From assembly GCA_030612175.1 (NCBI GenBank), contig JAUWOJ010000017.1, positions 1-16,667 on the forward strand: DNA of 16,667 bases, given 5' to 3'. Numbering within the stretch: the stretch's first letter is position 1; the number at the start of each line of letters is the position of its first letter. This document shows, piece after piece, positions 1 to 6,766 of this stretch. A program made the translations under genes and the position numbers. The DNA is from Candidatus Bipolaricaulota bacterium (GTDB lineage Bacteria; Bipolaricaulota; Bipolaricaulia; UBA7950; UBA9294). Below the pieces are notes generated by a model that was given only the letters and a program-made list of their open reading frames with translations, had not been told where the DNA came from and did no database searches.

Positions 1-519
1 CAAGAAACTTCCCTTCCTATTATGGGTCAGCTGTCGGGGAAGACAGGCGAGACCGTTACTCTCACTGGACTACGCGAGCACGATGGAATTTGTCTGGAGA
101 AGGTAGATGGACACCATGCTTTCCGTGTCTCCTTTGAACGCGGAACCACTTTTCCCTTACATGCTGGAGCATCTGGCAAGGTTCTTCTCGCCTATCTCGA
201 TCCACAGAAACAATGCCAAATCATCAAAGAATTAAAATACGACAAATTCTCCGAGACTACAATCACGGAACCCAAGCAATTGAAAGCTGAAATTGCGACA
301 ATTGGCAAACAGGGTTTTGCGCTGAGTAATGGAGAGATGATCCGCGGAACCTACGGTATTGCGGCTCCTATTTTCTCGCTGTCTAGGAGTGTCATTGCCG
401 CCCTGAGTATCTCTGCGCCAAATCACCGTCTAGAAGAAAAACAACGGAAGCAGATGGTCCAGTTGATAGTAGCAGCAGCTAATAAGATCACGGATGGGCT
501 TGCTTTATATGAGACGTAA
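1..519 (+). CDS. IclR-family transcriptional regulator, C-terminal effector-binding part (5' partial)
   Basis: The reading frame is open from the first base and stops at 517-519, so the N-terminal winged-helix DNA-binding domain lies outside the window. The visible ~172 residues match the IclR effector-binding domain: an HDGICLEKVDG strand, then PLHAGASGKVLLAYL, the region that normally lines the ligand pocket, then GEMIRGTYGIAAPIF and the strand SVIAALSISAP, ending in a helix (QMVQLIVAAANKI). Family knowledge: IclR proteins bind small organic acids and usually control the adjacent catabolic or central-metabolic operon. The icd-acl genes start 50 bp downstream on the same strand, so it is probably co-transcribed with them and may control them; that is inference. 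The ligand is unknown. The first ATG at 22 is internal and not a start. Confidence 0.88.
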   Translation, partial: QETSLPIMGQLSGKTGETVTLTGLREHDGICLEKVDGHHAFRVSFERGTTFPLHAGASGKVLLAYLDPQKQCQIIKELKYDKFSETTITEPKQLKAEIATIGKQGFALSNGEMIRGTYGIAAPIFSLSRSVIAALSISAPNHRLEEKQRKQMVQLIVAAANKITDGLALYET

Positions 520-550
520 CAATCATTGGAAACTAAACCTAGAAAGAAAA

Positions 551-556
551 AGGAGG
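551..556 (+). promoter_or_regulatory. Ribosome binding site of icd with long spacing
   Basis: A perfect AGGAGG lies 13 nt before the icd ATG at 570, longer than the usual 5-9 nt. No ATG, GTG or TTG lies closer in the same frame, so the ATG is still the best start. The long spacing may lower initiation efficiency or reflect use of the AAGGAGGATC context. Confidence 0.6.
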
Positions 557-569
557 ATCAATATCAATC

Positions 570-1883
570 ATGATCGAAGAAAGCTCCAGCATACCCACAA
601 ACGGTAGCTCGATCGAATTAACTACCCAAGGACTAAGCGTTCCCAACTACCCTATCATCCCCTATATCCGAGGGGATGGAATCGGGACAGACGTGACACC
701 AGTGATGCTGAAGGTGGTCGATGCCGCCGTCGCGAAAGCATACGACGGCAAGAAAAAGATCCAGTGGTTCAAGGTATGGGCTGGAGATGAAGCGGTCGCG
801 AAAAATCACTCTGAACTATCCGAAGACGAAATCAAGGAAATTCCTCCGGATGAACGACAGAAGCTTTACTTACCAGATGAAACAGTTGCAGTCATCCGCA
901 AGCACTTGGTTGCTATAAAAGGCCCGCTGACAACACCGGTAGGGGGGGGAATCCGCAGCTTAAACGTGGCCCTACGTAAAGTGCTTGATCTATATGCCTG
1001 TGTTCGTCCAGTCCGCCATATCGGCACACCGGCGCCTGTAAAACGGCCGCAAGATCTGGACATCGTGTTCTTCCGCGAGAATACAGAGGACGTCTACGCT
1101 GGAATTGAGTGGCGCGCCGGTACACCGGCCGCGAAAAAGGTCATAAATTGGCTAGAACAGGAAATGGGTGTCACAAGCATACGTTTTACGGAGATGTGCG
1201 GAATCGGAGTCAAGCCGGTCAGCGAACAGGGGAGCAAGCGCCTCATTCGCGCAGCAATCGAATATGCGATCAAGAACAACAGAACATCAGTGACCATGGC
1301 GCATAAGGGAAACATCATGAAATTCACCGAAGGCGCGTTCCGCGATTGGGGATACGAAGTTGGTGAACAATACGCGCAGATTATCACCGAACAGGCTCTG
1401 TTTGAGACCTATGGCGGAACTGTTCCTTCGGGAAAGATCGTGCTGAAAGACAGAATTGCGGACCAGTTTTTCCAGCAGATGCTGCTTAGGCCAACGGAAT
1501 ACGACGTAGTCGCCACACTGAACCTAAATGGTGACTACATGTCCGATGCGGCAGCAGCGCAAGTAGGAGGACTAGGAGTTGCGCCGGGCGCGAATATTAA
1601 CTACAAGACCGGTTGTGCCGTCTTTGAGGCAACACACGGAACAGCTCCCAAGCATGCGGGGAAGAACAGGGTGAACCCGGGCAGCATTATCCTATCTGCG
1701 AGCGAAATGCTTCAATACATGGGATGGAACGAGGCCGCTAGACTAATCCTTAGCGGAATCAAGGGTGCGATTTCCTCTAAGCTGGTCACCTATGACTTGG
1801 AACGACAAATGGAGGGAGCGACACTGCTCTCCTGTTCCCAGTTTGGTGACGAAATCATCAGCAATATGCAGGAAGGTAAATAA
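570..1883 (+). CDS. icd: Isocitrate dehydrogenase, NADP-type
   Basis: Interconverts isocitrate with 2-oxoglutarate plus CO2 using NADP(H) in the cytoplasm. At 437 residues it is slightly longer than the E. coli enzyme because of an N-terminal extension of about 20 residues. Visible family signatures are PYIRGDGIGTD (31-41), GPLTTPVGGGIRSLNVALR (118-136) with Ser130 at the position phosphorylated in E. coli, FFRENTEDVYAGIEW (167-181), AHKGNIMKFTEG with Lys246, LNLNGDYMSD with metal-binding Asp322 and Asp326, and THGTAPKHAG (355-364). Cofactor positions read Lys361, His362, Val368 and Arg412. Lys, Val and Arg are the NADP set; His replaces the tyrosine of E. coli. It is followed after 3 nt by the ATP-citrate lyase genes, which points to use in the reductive, CO2-fixing direction or to supply of 2-oxoglutarate. 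No phosphatase/kinase gene is seen nearby. Confidence 0.96.
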   Translation: MIEESSSIPTNGSSIELTTQGLSVPNYPIIPYIRGDGIGTDVTPVMLKVVDAAVAKAYDGKKKIQWFKVWAGDEAVAKNHSELSEDEIKEIPPDERQKLYLPDETVAVIRKHLVAIKGPLTTPVGGGIRSLNVALRKVLDLYACVRPVRHIGTPAPVKRPQDLDIVFFRENTEDVYAGIEWRAGTPAAKKVINWLEQEMGVTSIRFTEMCGIGVKPVSEQGSKRLIRAAIEYAIKNNRTSVTMAHKGNIMKFTEGAFRDWGYEVGEQYAQIITEQALFETYGGTVPSGKIVLKDRIADQFFQQMLLRPTEYDVVATLNLNGDYMSDAAAAQVGGLGVAPGANINYKTGCAVFEATHGTAPKHAGKNRVNPGSIILSASEMLQYMGWNEAARLILSGIKGAISSKLVTYDLERQMEGATLLSCSQFGDEIISNMQEGK

Positions 1884-1886
1884 CTG

Positions 1887-3170
1887 ATGGCTCAAAAGGG
1901 AATACGTGAATACGACGCAAAGCGTCTCTTGGCGAAGGCAATCCCAGAGATTTCAGGAAATAAGCTGCGCTTTAACGATGAGCTTGTTCTAGTGTCGCCG
2001 GAAACGGACCTCGCAGCACTACCAAACGAGCACCCGTGGCTAAAGGATCAGCGCCTTGTTGTAAAGCCCGACCAGTTGTTTGGAAAAAGAGGAAAGAACA
2101 ACCTGCTACTTATCAACGTCGATTATGACCAAGCGCAAGCATGGATTACGAAGCAAATGAACAGACAGATCACAATCAAACAAACAACCGGAGAAACATC
2201 CGGAACCTTGACCCACTTCCTAGTGGAACCATTTGTTCCACACGACAAAGAGTATTACCTGGCATTCACGTCAGAACGAGAAGCAGATGTTATCCACTTC
2301 TCCACCAAGGGCGGGGTCGACATTGAAGAAGTATGGGATTCAGTGGTTACAATCAGAGTTCCAGTATTGGCAGACCCGGCAAAGGTTGATATCGCCTCTC
2401 ATCTCCCTGACATTGCTAACCAGGGGGCTTTGTCGGAATTCATAAAGGTTCTATACCAGATCTATTGCGACTTCCACTTTACCTACCTTGAATTCAACCC
2501 AATTACCTTCCTTGGCGAAACAATTGTCCCCCTCGACACCGTGGCCAAACTAGATGACACTGCAGCGTTTCAGTGCGCTAAGAAATGGGGCGAGGTTGAG
2601 TTTCCTAAGCCATTTGGCGGCAGCAACACCAAGGAAGAAGCCTACATCGCTAGCTTAGACGAAAAAACAGGCGCTTCGCTCAAACTTACAATGCTCAACC
2701 CGAATGGACGTGTGTGGACACTTGTCGCTGGGGGTGGAGCAAGTGTCATTTACGCGGACACAGTTGTTGATCTGGGTTTCGGAAACGAACTTGCCAACTA
2801 TGGCGAGTATAGCGGCAACCCAACAACCGAACTAACCTACGAATATACCAAGACCGTTCTTGATCTCATGACACGAACGCCCGACCCACATGGCCGCCCC
2901 AAGTATCTGTTGATCGGTGGTGGAATCGCCAACTTCACTGATGTCGCCAAGACATTCACAGGAATAATAAGGGCGCTTGAACAGTACAAGAGCAAGCTGC
3001 AAGAGAACAGAGTACAGATTTATGTACGCCGTGGTGGCCCAAACTACAAAGAGGGACTAGAGAACATGCGCAAACTCGGTGAGCGAATCGAAATACCACT
3101 TGAGGTATACGGCCCTGAAACCCATATGACACGTATCGTTTCCCTCGCTCTTGAGGAGGTTAGCCGATGA
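1887..3170 (+). CDS. aclB: ATP-citrate lyase, small (ATP-grasp, citrate-binding) subunit
   Basis: 427 residues corresponding to the N-terminal half of animal ATP-citrate lyase and to plant ACLA or green-sulfur-bacterial AclB. Landmarks in order: HPWLKDQRLVVKPDQLFGKR (ATP-grasp N-lobe, about 49-68), LVEPFVPH (112-119), TYLEFNPI with the metal-binding Glu/Asn, KWGEVEFPKPFG, SGASLKLT-like GASLKLTMLNP, the loop VAGGGASVIYAD, ELANYGEYSG, GGGIANFTDV, RRGGPNYKEGL and ETHMTRIV; the last three belong to the citrate-binding domain. It provides the ATP and citrate sites; CoA ligation and cleavage are in the next subunit. Gap to icd is 3 nt, with a GGAAGG element inside the icd end, and its TGA overlaps the next ATG (ATGA), so translation of the two subunits is probably coupled. 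Subunit letters are used oppositely in different groups. Confidence 0.95.
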   Translation: MAQKGIREYDAKRLLAKAIPEISGNKLRFNDELVLVSPETDLAALPNEHPWLKDQRLVVKPDQLFGKRGKNNLLLINVDYDQAQAWITKQMNRQITIKQTTGETSGTLTHFLVEPFVPHDKEYYLAFTSEREADVIHFSTKGGVDIEEVWDSVVTIRVPVLADPAKVDIASHLPDIANQGALSEFIKVLYQIYCDFHFTYLEFNPITFLGETIVPLDTVAKLDDTAAFQCAKKWGEVEFPKPFGGSNTKEEAYIASLDEKTGASLKLTMLNPNGRVWTLVAGGGASVIYADTVVDLGFGNELANYGEYSGNPTTELTYEYTKTVLDLMTRTPDPHGRPKYLLIGGGIANFTDVAKTFTGIIRALEQYKSKLQENRVQIYVRRGGPNYKEGLENMRKLGERIEIPLEVYGPETHMTRIVSLALEEVSR

Positions 3171-5014
3171 AAGACTACGAGCTGTTTACCGAAGATACCA
3201 AAGCCTTTATTTACGGGGGACAAACTGCGGCAGCGCAAAGGATGCTCGATTTTGACTTCATGTGTCGCAAGGATGAGCCCAGTGTCGTAGCAATGATTAC
3301 CCCAGAGCGCGGTGGATTCGAGCTTTTCTTCTGGGGGACCAAAGAGATCCGTATCCCGCGCATCACAAGCATTACACAGGCAACTTCTCGTTATCCAACA
3401 GCAGATGTAATGGTTAACTTCGCCTCACAACGTTCGGCGTACGATGTTACTATGGAAGCGCTCAATACTGATTCTATCCGCACCGTTATCGTCATTGCCG
3501 AAGGTGTTCCCGAACGCCAGGAGCGAATCTTAGCCGCAACTGCCAAAGAAAAAGGGAAATGGGTTATCGGTCCGGCGACAGTTGGTGGGGTAAAGGCGGG
3601 TGCTTTCAAGATCGGAAACGCTGCGGGAACGATGCAGAACATCCGCGAAGCCAAACTCTATCGCCCAGGGTCAGTTGGCTTTGTATCTGTTTCCGGGGGC
3701 CTTTCAAATGAAGCGTACAATGTTATCGCGCGCAATACGGATGGACTAAATGAAGGAGTGGCGATCGGTGGAGATGCTTTCCCCTGCTCAACACTTCTTG
3801 ATCATCTTCTGCGCTACGAGAAAAATCCGGATATCAAGATGATGGTCTGCTTAGGAGAATTGGGAGGAACAGCAGAGTACGATATCGCCAACGCGGTCAA
3901 GGACGGGCGCCTAACCAAACCACTAGTTATGTGGGTTACCGGAACCTGCGCGAAGGTCCTTCCAGGGCAGGTCCAGTTTGGCCATGCTGGTGCTAAGGCC
4001 GAGATAGCAATAGAAACAGCCGACGCTAAGAACGATGCCCTGCGCAAGGTTGGAATCACTGTACCAAGCTCGTTTGACGACTACCACGAAAAGATCGAGC
4101 AAACCTACATTAAGCTGTGTGATCAGGGAGTAATAACTCCGGCTGAAGACTTCATGCCTCCCAATATCCCGATGGATTACAAACAAGCAATAGCCGAAGG
4201 CCTGGTGCGCAAGCGAACCGGCTTCATCAGTACAATATGTGATGAATCAGGCGAAGTACACAATTACTGTGGTGTCCCAATCGATGAAGTAATCGAAAAG
4301 AACTACGGAATTGGGGGAGTAATCGGGCTTCTCTGGTTCAAGAAGGACATTCCAGTATACGCGCGACAGTTCATGGAAATGGTCTTACAGATCATTGCCG
4401 ATCATGGACCTGCCGTCTCCGGCGCGCACAATACTATCGTCGCGGCTCGTGCCGGCAAAGATTTGATTAGCTCATTAGTTAGCGGTCTTCTCACCATTGG
4501 CCCACGGTTTGGCGGCGCGGTAAATGGCGCGGCAGAGCACTTCCTATTTGGCTTCAGAAACAAGCTCATGTCGCGTGATTTCGTAGGCCAGATGAAAGCG
4601 AAGAACGTGCGCATTCAAGGGATAGGCCATCGCCTTCACACTGTGGAAAACCCGGACAAGCGCGTTGAGCTTATGAAGAACTTCGCCCGCGCTCACTTTG
4701 AGAAGACTGACTTGCTGGATTACGCTCTATCCGTAGAACAGGTAACAAGTCAGAAGAAGAATAATCTCATCCTGAATGTTGATGGCTGTATTGGGGTATT
4801 GTGCGTGGATCTATTGCGAGAACTCAAATTCACAGACACTGAAATCGACGAAATGATTGATGCCGGTCTATTCAATGCCTTGTTCATCCTGGGACGCTCA
4901 ATCGGCTTCATGGGACACTACTTCGATCAAAGACGACTACAGACTGGGCTTTATCGCCATCCTTTGGATGACATCCTCTACGATGTGCCAGATAGGCCAG
5001 AAAAAGTAGGCTAG
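3167..5014 (+). CDS. aclA: ATP-citrate lyase, large (CoA-ligase/citrate-synthase-like) subunit
   Basis: 615 residues, the usual length of the large subunit of two-subunit ATP-citrate lyases. With the preceding protein it catalyses citrate + ATP + CoA to acetyl-CoA + oxaloacetate + ADP + Pi. Residues 1-330 are the succinyl-CoA-synthetase-like part: IGPATVGG (134-141), YRPGSVGFVSVSGG, CLGELGGTAEY with Glu231, and QFGHAGA with the phosphohistidine His273. Residues 340-615 are the citrate-synthase-like part: SGAHNTIVAARAGKD with His421, TIGPRFGGA, GIGHRLHTVENPDKR with His488, LNVDGCIG with the catalytic Asp539, and the C-terminal GRSIGFMGHYFDQRR and GLYRHP. Every catalytic residue I could align with the human enzyme from memory is present. 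It is the last gene of the operon; a strong hairpin follows within 20 nt. Confidence 0.96.
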   Translation: MKDYELFTEDTKAFIYGGQTAAAQRMLDFDFMCRKDEPSVVAMITPERGGFELFFWGTKEIRIPRITSITQATSRYPTADVMVNFASQRSAYDVTMEALNTDSIRTVIVIAEGVPERQERILAATAKEKGKWVIGPATVGGVKAGAFKIGNAAGTMQNIREAKLYRPGSVGFVSVSGGLSNEAYNVIARNTDGLNEGVAIGGDAFPCSTLLDHLLRYEKNPDIKMMVCLGELGGTAEYDIANAVKDGRLTKPLVMWVTGTCAKVLPGQVQFGHAGAKAEIAIETADAKNDALRKVGITVPSSFDDYHEKIEQTYIKLCDQGVITPAEDFMPPNIPMDYKQAIAEGLVRKRTGFISTICDESGEVHNYCGVPIDEVIEKNYGIGGVIGLLWFKKDIPVYARQFMEMVLQIIADHGPAVSGAHNTIVAARAGKDLISSLVSGLLTIGPRFGGAVNGAAEHFLFGFRNKLMSRDFVGQMKAKNVRIQGIGHRLHTVENPDKRVELMKNFARAHFEKTDLLDYALSVEQVTSQKKNNLILNVDGCIGVLCVDLLRELKFTDTEIDEMIDAGLFNALFILGRSIGFMGHYFDQRRLQTGLYRHPLDDILYDVPDRPEKVG

Positions 5015-5080
5015 CAAGACACCGGACAGCCTGGCAAGTGATGGCCCTGCTACGTAGCTATCGCTTGCCAGTTGTCTTTT
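5015..5080 (+). terminator. Rho-independent terminator after the icd-acl operon
   Basis: A 15-bp stem pairs 5031-5045 (CTGGCAAGTGATGGC) with 5057-5071, with two G-T wobbles and an 11-nt loop. An outer AAGACA (5016-5021)/TGTCTT (5073-5078) pairing can extend it across a small interior gap. The right arm is followed by TTGTCTTTT. This separates the acl operon from the downstream phosphatidyltransferase. Confidence 0.8.
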
Positions 5081-5128
5081 GCGTCACTTCATCCTATCAT
5101 AAGTGCTGATTGGGTAGAAGGTGGTGCG

Positions 5129-5638
5129 ATGAAAAGGATGCCAGATTTCCTCACTGCGTCTCGAGGTATGATCGCAGCTGGAATCATACTTCTTGGGATC
5201 AGAGGGCCGGATGCGCTACGTCTCGTGATTCTGCTTACCGTGATCGGATGGACAACGGATATCTTAGATGGCCGCATTGCTCGCCGTTACTACAAACAAG
5301 CTACCTGGATAGGAGAACGCGAATTCGTATTTGATGTGACACTGATCTTCTCTGGACTGTGTTACCTAGTAATGGCAGGGTTCATCCCATTTCTTCCCGC
5401 CGCAGTTTACTTGGCAAGTGCGGCTGTTTTCATCATCTATTTCCATTCAAAAGCTATCACCATGCTTTTTGCGTTTCCTGCGGTTGTTCTTCCTTTTGCC
5501 GTAGCTTACTTCAACGCTCCTTGGGCAGCCCTGCTGTATGCCATTTGGGTGGTTGCTGTTCTATTGATCGATTGGCAACGCTTCAAAGGGGTTGTGTTGG
5601 AGTTCATAGAAAATGCCAGAGCTATTCAAAAACGCTAG
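5129..5638 (+). CDS. CDP-alcohol phosphatidyltransferase family membrane protein, divergent motif
   Basis: A 169-residue, strongly hydrophobic protein with about five to six membrane segments. The family motif D-x2-D-G-x2-A-R-x8-G-x3-D-x3-D appears as TDILDGRIAR (Asp44, Asp47, Gly48, Arg52), but the distal half reads IGEREFVFD. At canonical spacing, Glu65 replaces the third Asp, Asp69 is kept, and the Gly is shifted by one (Gly62). Family members transfer a phosphatidyl group from CDP-diacylglycerol to an alcohol such as glycerol-3-phosphate, serine or inositol; the acceptor here cannot be told. The start at 5129 has AGAAGGTGG upstream at good spacing; the longer frame from TTG 5072 begins inside the terminator T-tract and is unlikely. 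Its stop codon overlaps that of the convergent ruvB. Confidence 0.82.
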   Translation: MKRMPDFLTASRGMIAAGIILLGIRGPDALRLVILLTVIGWTTDILDGRIARRYYKQATWIGEREFVFDVTLIFSGLCYLVMAGFIPFLPAAVYLASAAVFIIYFHSKAITMLFAFPAVVLPFAVAYFNAPWAALLYAIWVVAVLLIDWQRFKGVVLEFIENARAIQKR

Positions 5639-6636
5639 ATGAGACGGTCTTTATTCTTCGGAAGGTGACTGTACGCAAGCTCTGTGGCTACCCGTCCCTG
5701 AGTAGTTCGCTTGATGAACCCTTCTTGCAATAAATATGGTTCCACTACCTCAGAGATTGTGTCCTTTTCTTCAGATAAGGCGGCAGCAAGCGTATCCAGC
5801 CCAACCGGACCCCCGTTGAACTTAAAAATGATCGCGCTGAGCACTCTCTGATCGAGCTGATCAAGCCCTCTTGAGTCAATTTCCAAGAGGTCAAGCGCTT
5901 CTTTCGCTGTTTCCAAGTCAATCTTTCCTTCTTTTTTCACCTGAGCATAATCACGGGTTCGCCGCAGCAAGCGATTAGCTATTCGGGGAGTTCCACGCGC
6001 ACGCTCTGCTAGCTCTTGAGCTCCGCTCGGAGAAACCTCTATCCCGAGCAGCTTGCCTGCACGGATGATTATCTCGCGCAGATCACTCGAGGAATAGAAA
6101 TTTAGCCGAAAAGAGACTTCAAACCGGTCGCGCAATGGCGCGGAAATAAGTCCCGCGCGAGTAGTAGCGCCAACCAAAGTAAAGGGAGGAACATCAATTC
6201 TCAACGACTGAGCACTAGGTCCCTCGCCAAGGATGATATCAACCTTGTAATCCTCCATTGCTGGATATAGGACCTCTTCAACGGGTCGCCTCAGGCGATG
6301 GATCTCATCAATAAAAAAGATGTCACGCGGCTTGAGATTAGTGAGAATAGCAGCAAGGTCTCCCGCTCTTTCTAGTGCTGGACCGGAACTTACCCGAGTG
6401 TTTACCCCCATCTCAGCAGAAATAATGTGAGCAAGAGTCGTTTTTCCTAAACCAGGTGGGCTATGTAAGAGCACATGATCAAGTGGCTCGTTACGCCCCT
6501 GTGCGGCTGCAATATAGATCCCTAGCTTTTCCTTGATTCCTTCCTGACCTACAAACTCACCAAGCCGCGTCGGGCGCAGGTTGACGAAAGTCCGCTCTTC
6601 ATCAAGAGAAAGATCTCCAATCCGTTCGATTACCAC
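5635..6636 (-). CDS. ruvB: Holliday junction branch-migration ATPase RuvB
   Basis: The hexameric AAA+ motor that, with RuvA, drives branch migration of Holliday junctions. Visible motifs: LRPTRLGEFVGQ near the N-terminus, Walker A SPPGLGKTTL, SSGPALERAGDLAAIL, Walker B FFIDEIHRL, a sensor-1 segment GATTRAG, the arginine-finger loop APLRDRF, and a C-terminal winged helix ending GFIKRTTQGRVATELAY. The first Walker A residue is Ser rather than Gly. The start is uncertain. GTG 6636 gives 333 residues beginning (V)VIERIGDLSLDEE, matching the usual family N-terminus but lacking a spaced Shine-Dalgarno. TTG 6675 adds 13 hydrophobic residues and abuts GAGGGG. A 13-codon upstream frame (6630-6671) overlaps the start. 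The gene is transcribed alone here, divergent from ribF; ruvA and ruvC are not in the window. Confidence 0.95.
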   Translation of the reverse strand: MVIERIGDLSLDEERTFVNLRPTRLGEFVGQEGIKEKLGIYIAAAQGRNEPLDHVLLHSPPGLGKTTLAHIISAEMGVNTRVSSGPALERAGDLAAILTNLKPRDIFFIDEIHRLRRPVEEVLYPAMEDYKVDIILGEGPSAQSLRIDVPPFTLVGATTRAGLISAPLRDRFEVSFRLNFYSSSDLREIIIRAGKLLGIEVSPSGAQELAERARGTPRIANRLLRRTRDYAQVKKEGKIDLETAKEALDLLEIDSRGLDQLDQRVLSAIIFKFNGGPVGLDTLAAALSEEKDTISEVVEPYLLQEGFIKRTTQGRVATELAYSHLPKNKDRLI

Positions 6637-6671
6637 CTTAAATAGATTGTACAAGACAATGAACAGGCCAT
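6630..6671 (-). other. Possible 13-codon leader frame overlapping the ruvB start
   Basis: On the minus strand GAGGGG is followed after 4 nt by an ATG at 6671 opening the frame MACSLSCTIYLRW, which stops at 6630-6632. The GTG proposed for ruvB (6634-6636) lies just before that stop, as expected for coupling by termination and reinitiation. No comparative support is available, so this is a hypothesis about start selection rather than a confirmed gene. Confidence 0.25.
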
Positions 6672-6695
6672 TCAACCCCTCTATGTGTTGTTACC

Positions 6696-6724
6696 TGAAC
6701 AAGTGAGGGAGTTTATGTTACTAT
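6696..6724 (+). promoter_or_regulatory. Candidate ribF promoter
   Basis: Plus strand: TGAACA (6696-6701), 17-nt spacer, TACTAT (6719-6724), predicting a start near 6731 and a leader of about 36 nt before ATG 6767. The match is moderate. It overlaps the ruvB promoter candidate and the inverted repeat at 6700-6733. The leader is too short for an FMN riboswitch. Confidence 0.3.
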
Positions 6725-6733
6725 TCTCACTTG
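6700..6733. promoter_or_regulatory. Inverted repeat in the ruvB-ribF divergent region
   Basis: CAAGTGAG at 6700-6707 is exactly repeated in inverted form as CTCACTTG at 6726-6733, with an 18-bp gap. The arms sit on both divergent promoter candidates, so the element looks like an operator for a dimeric regulator; a hairpin with a large loop is the alternative. Confidence 0.45.
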
Positions 6734-6739
6734 ATTCAA
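6710..6739 (-). promoter_or_regulatory. Candidate ruvB promoter
   Basis: Minus strand: -35 TTGAAT (6734-6739), 18-nt spacer, -10 TAAACT (6710-6715), predicting a start near 6703 and a leader of about 30-70 nt. Four of six bases match sigma-70 consensus in each box. Confidence 0.35.
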
Positions 6740-6766
6740 ATTAGGATGGCTGTAAGGAAGGTCAAT

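Noticed and set aside
523..535. IclR operator upstream of icd (TGGAAA at 527)
   Set aside because: Only a half-site-like TGGAAA is present with no inverted partner in the 50-bp gap, so an operator cannot be claimed.
5072..5128. 19-residue N-terminal extension of the phosphatidyltransferase from TTG 5072
   Set aside because: The TTG lies at the terminator stem/T-tract and has no ribosome site, whereas ATG 5129 has AGAAGGTGG.
6676..6766. FMN riboswitch before ribF
   Set aside because: The gap is about 90 bp and shows no conserved RFN-element helices; only a single inverted repeat is present.
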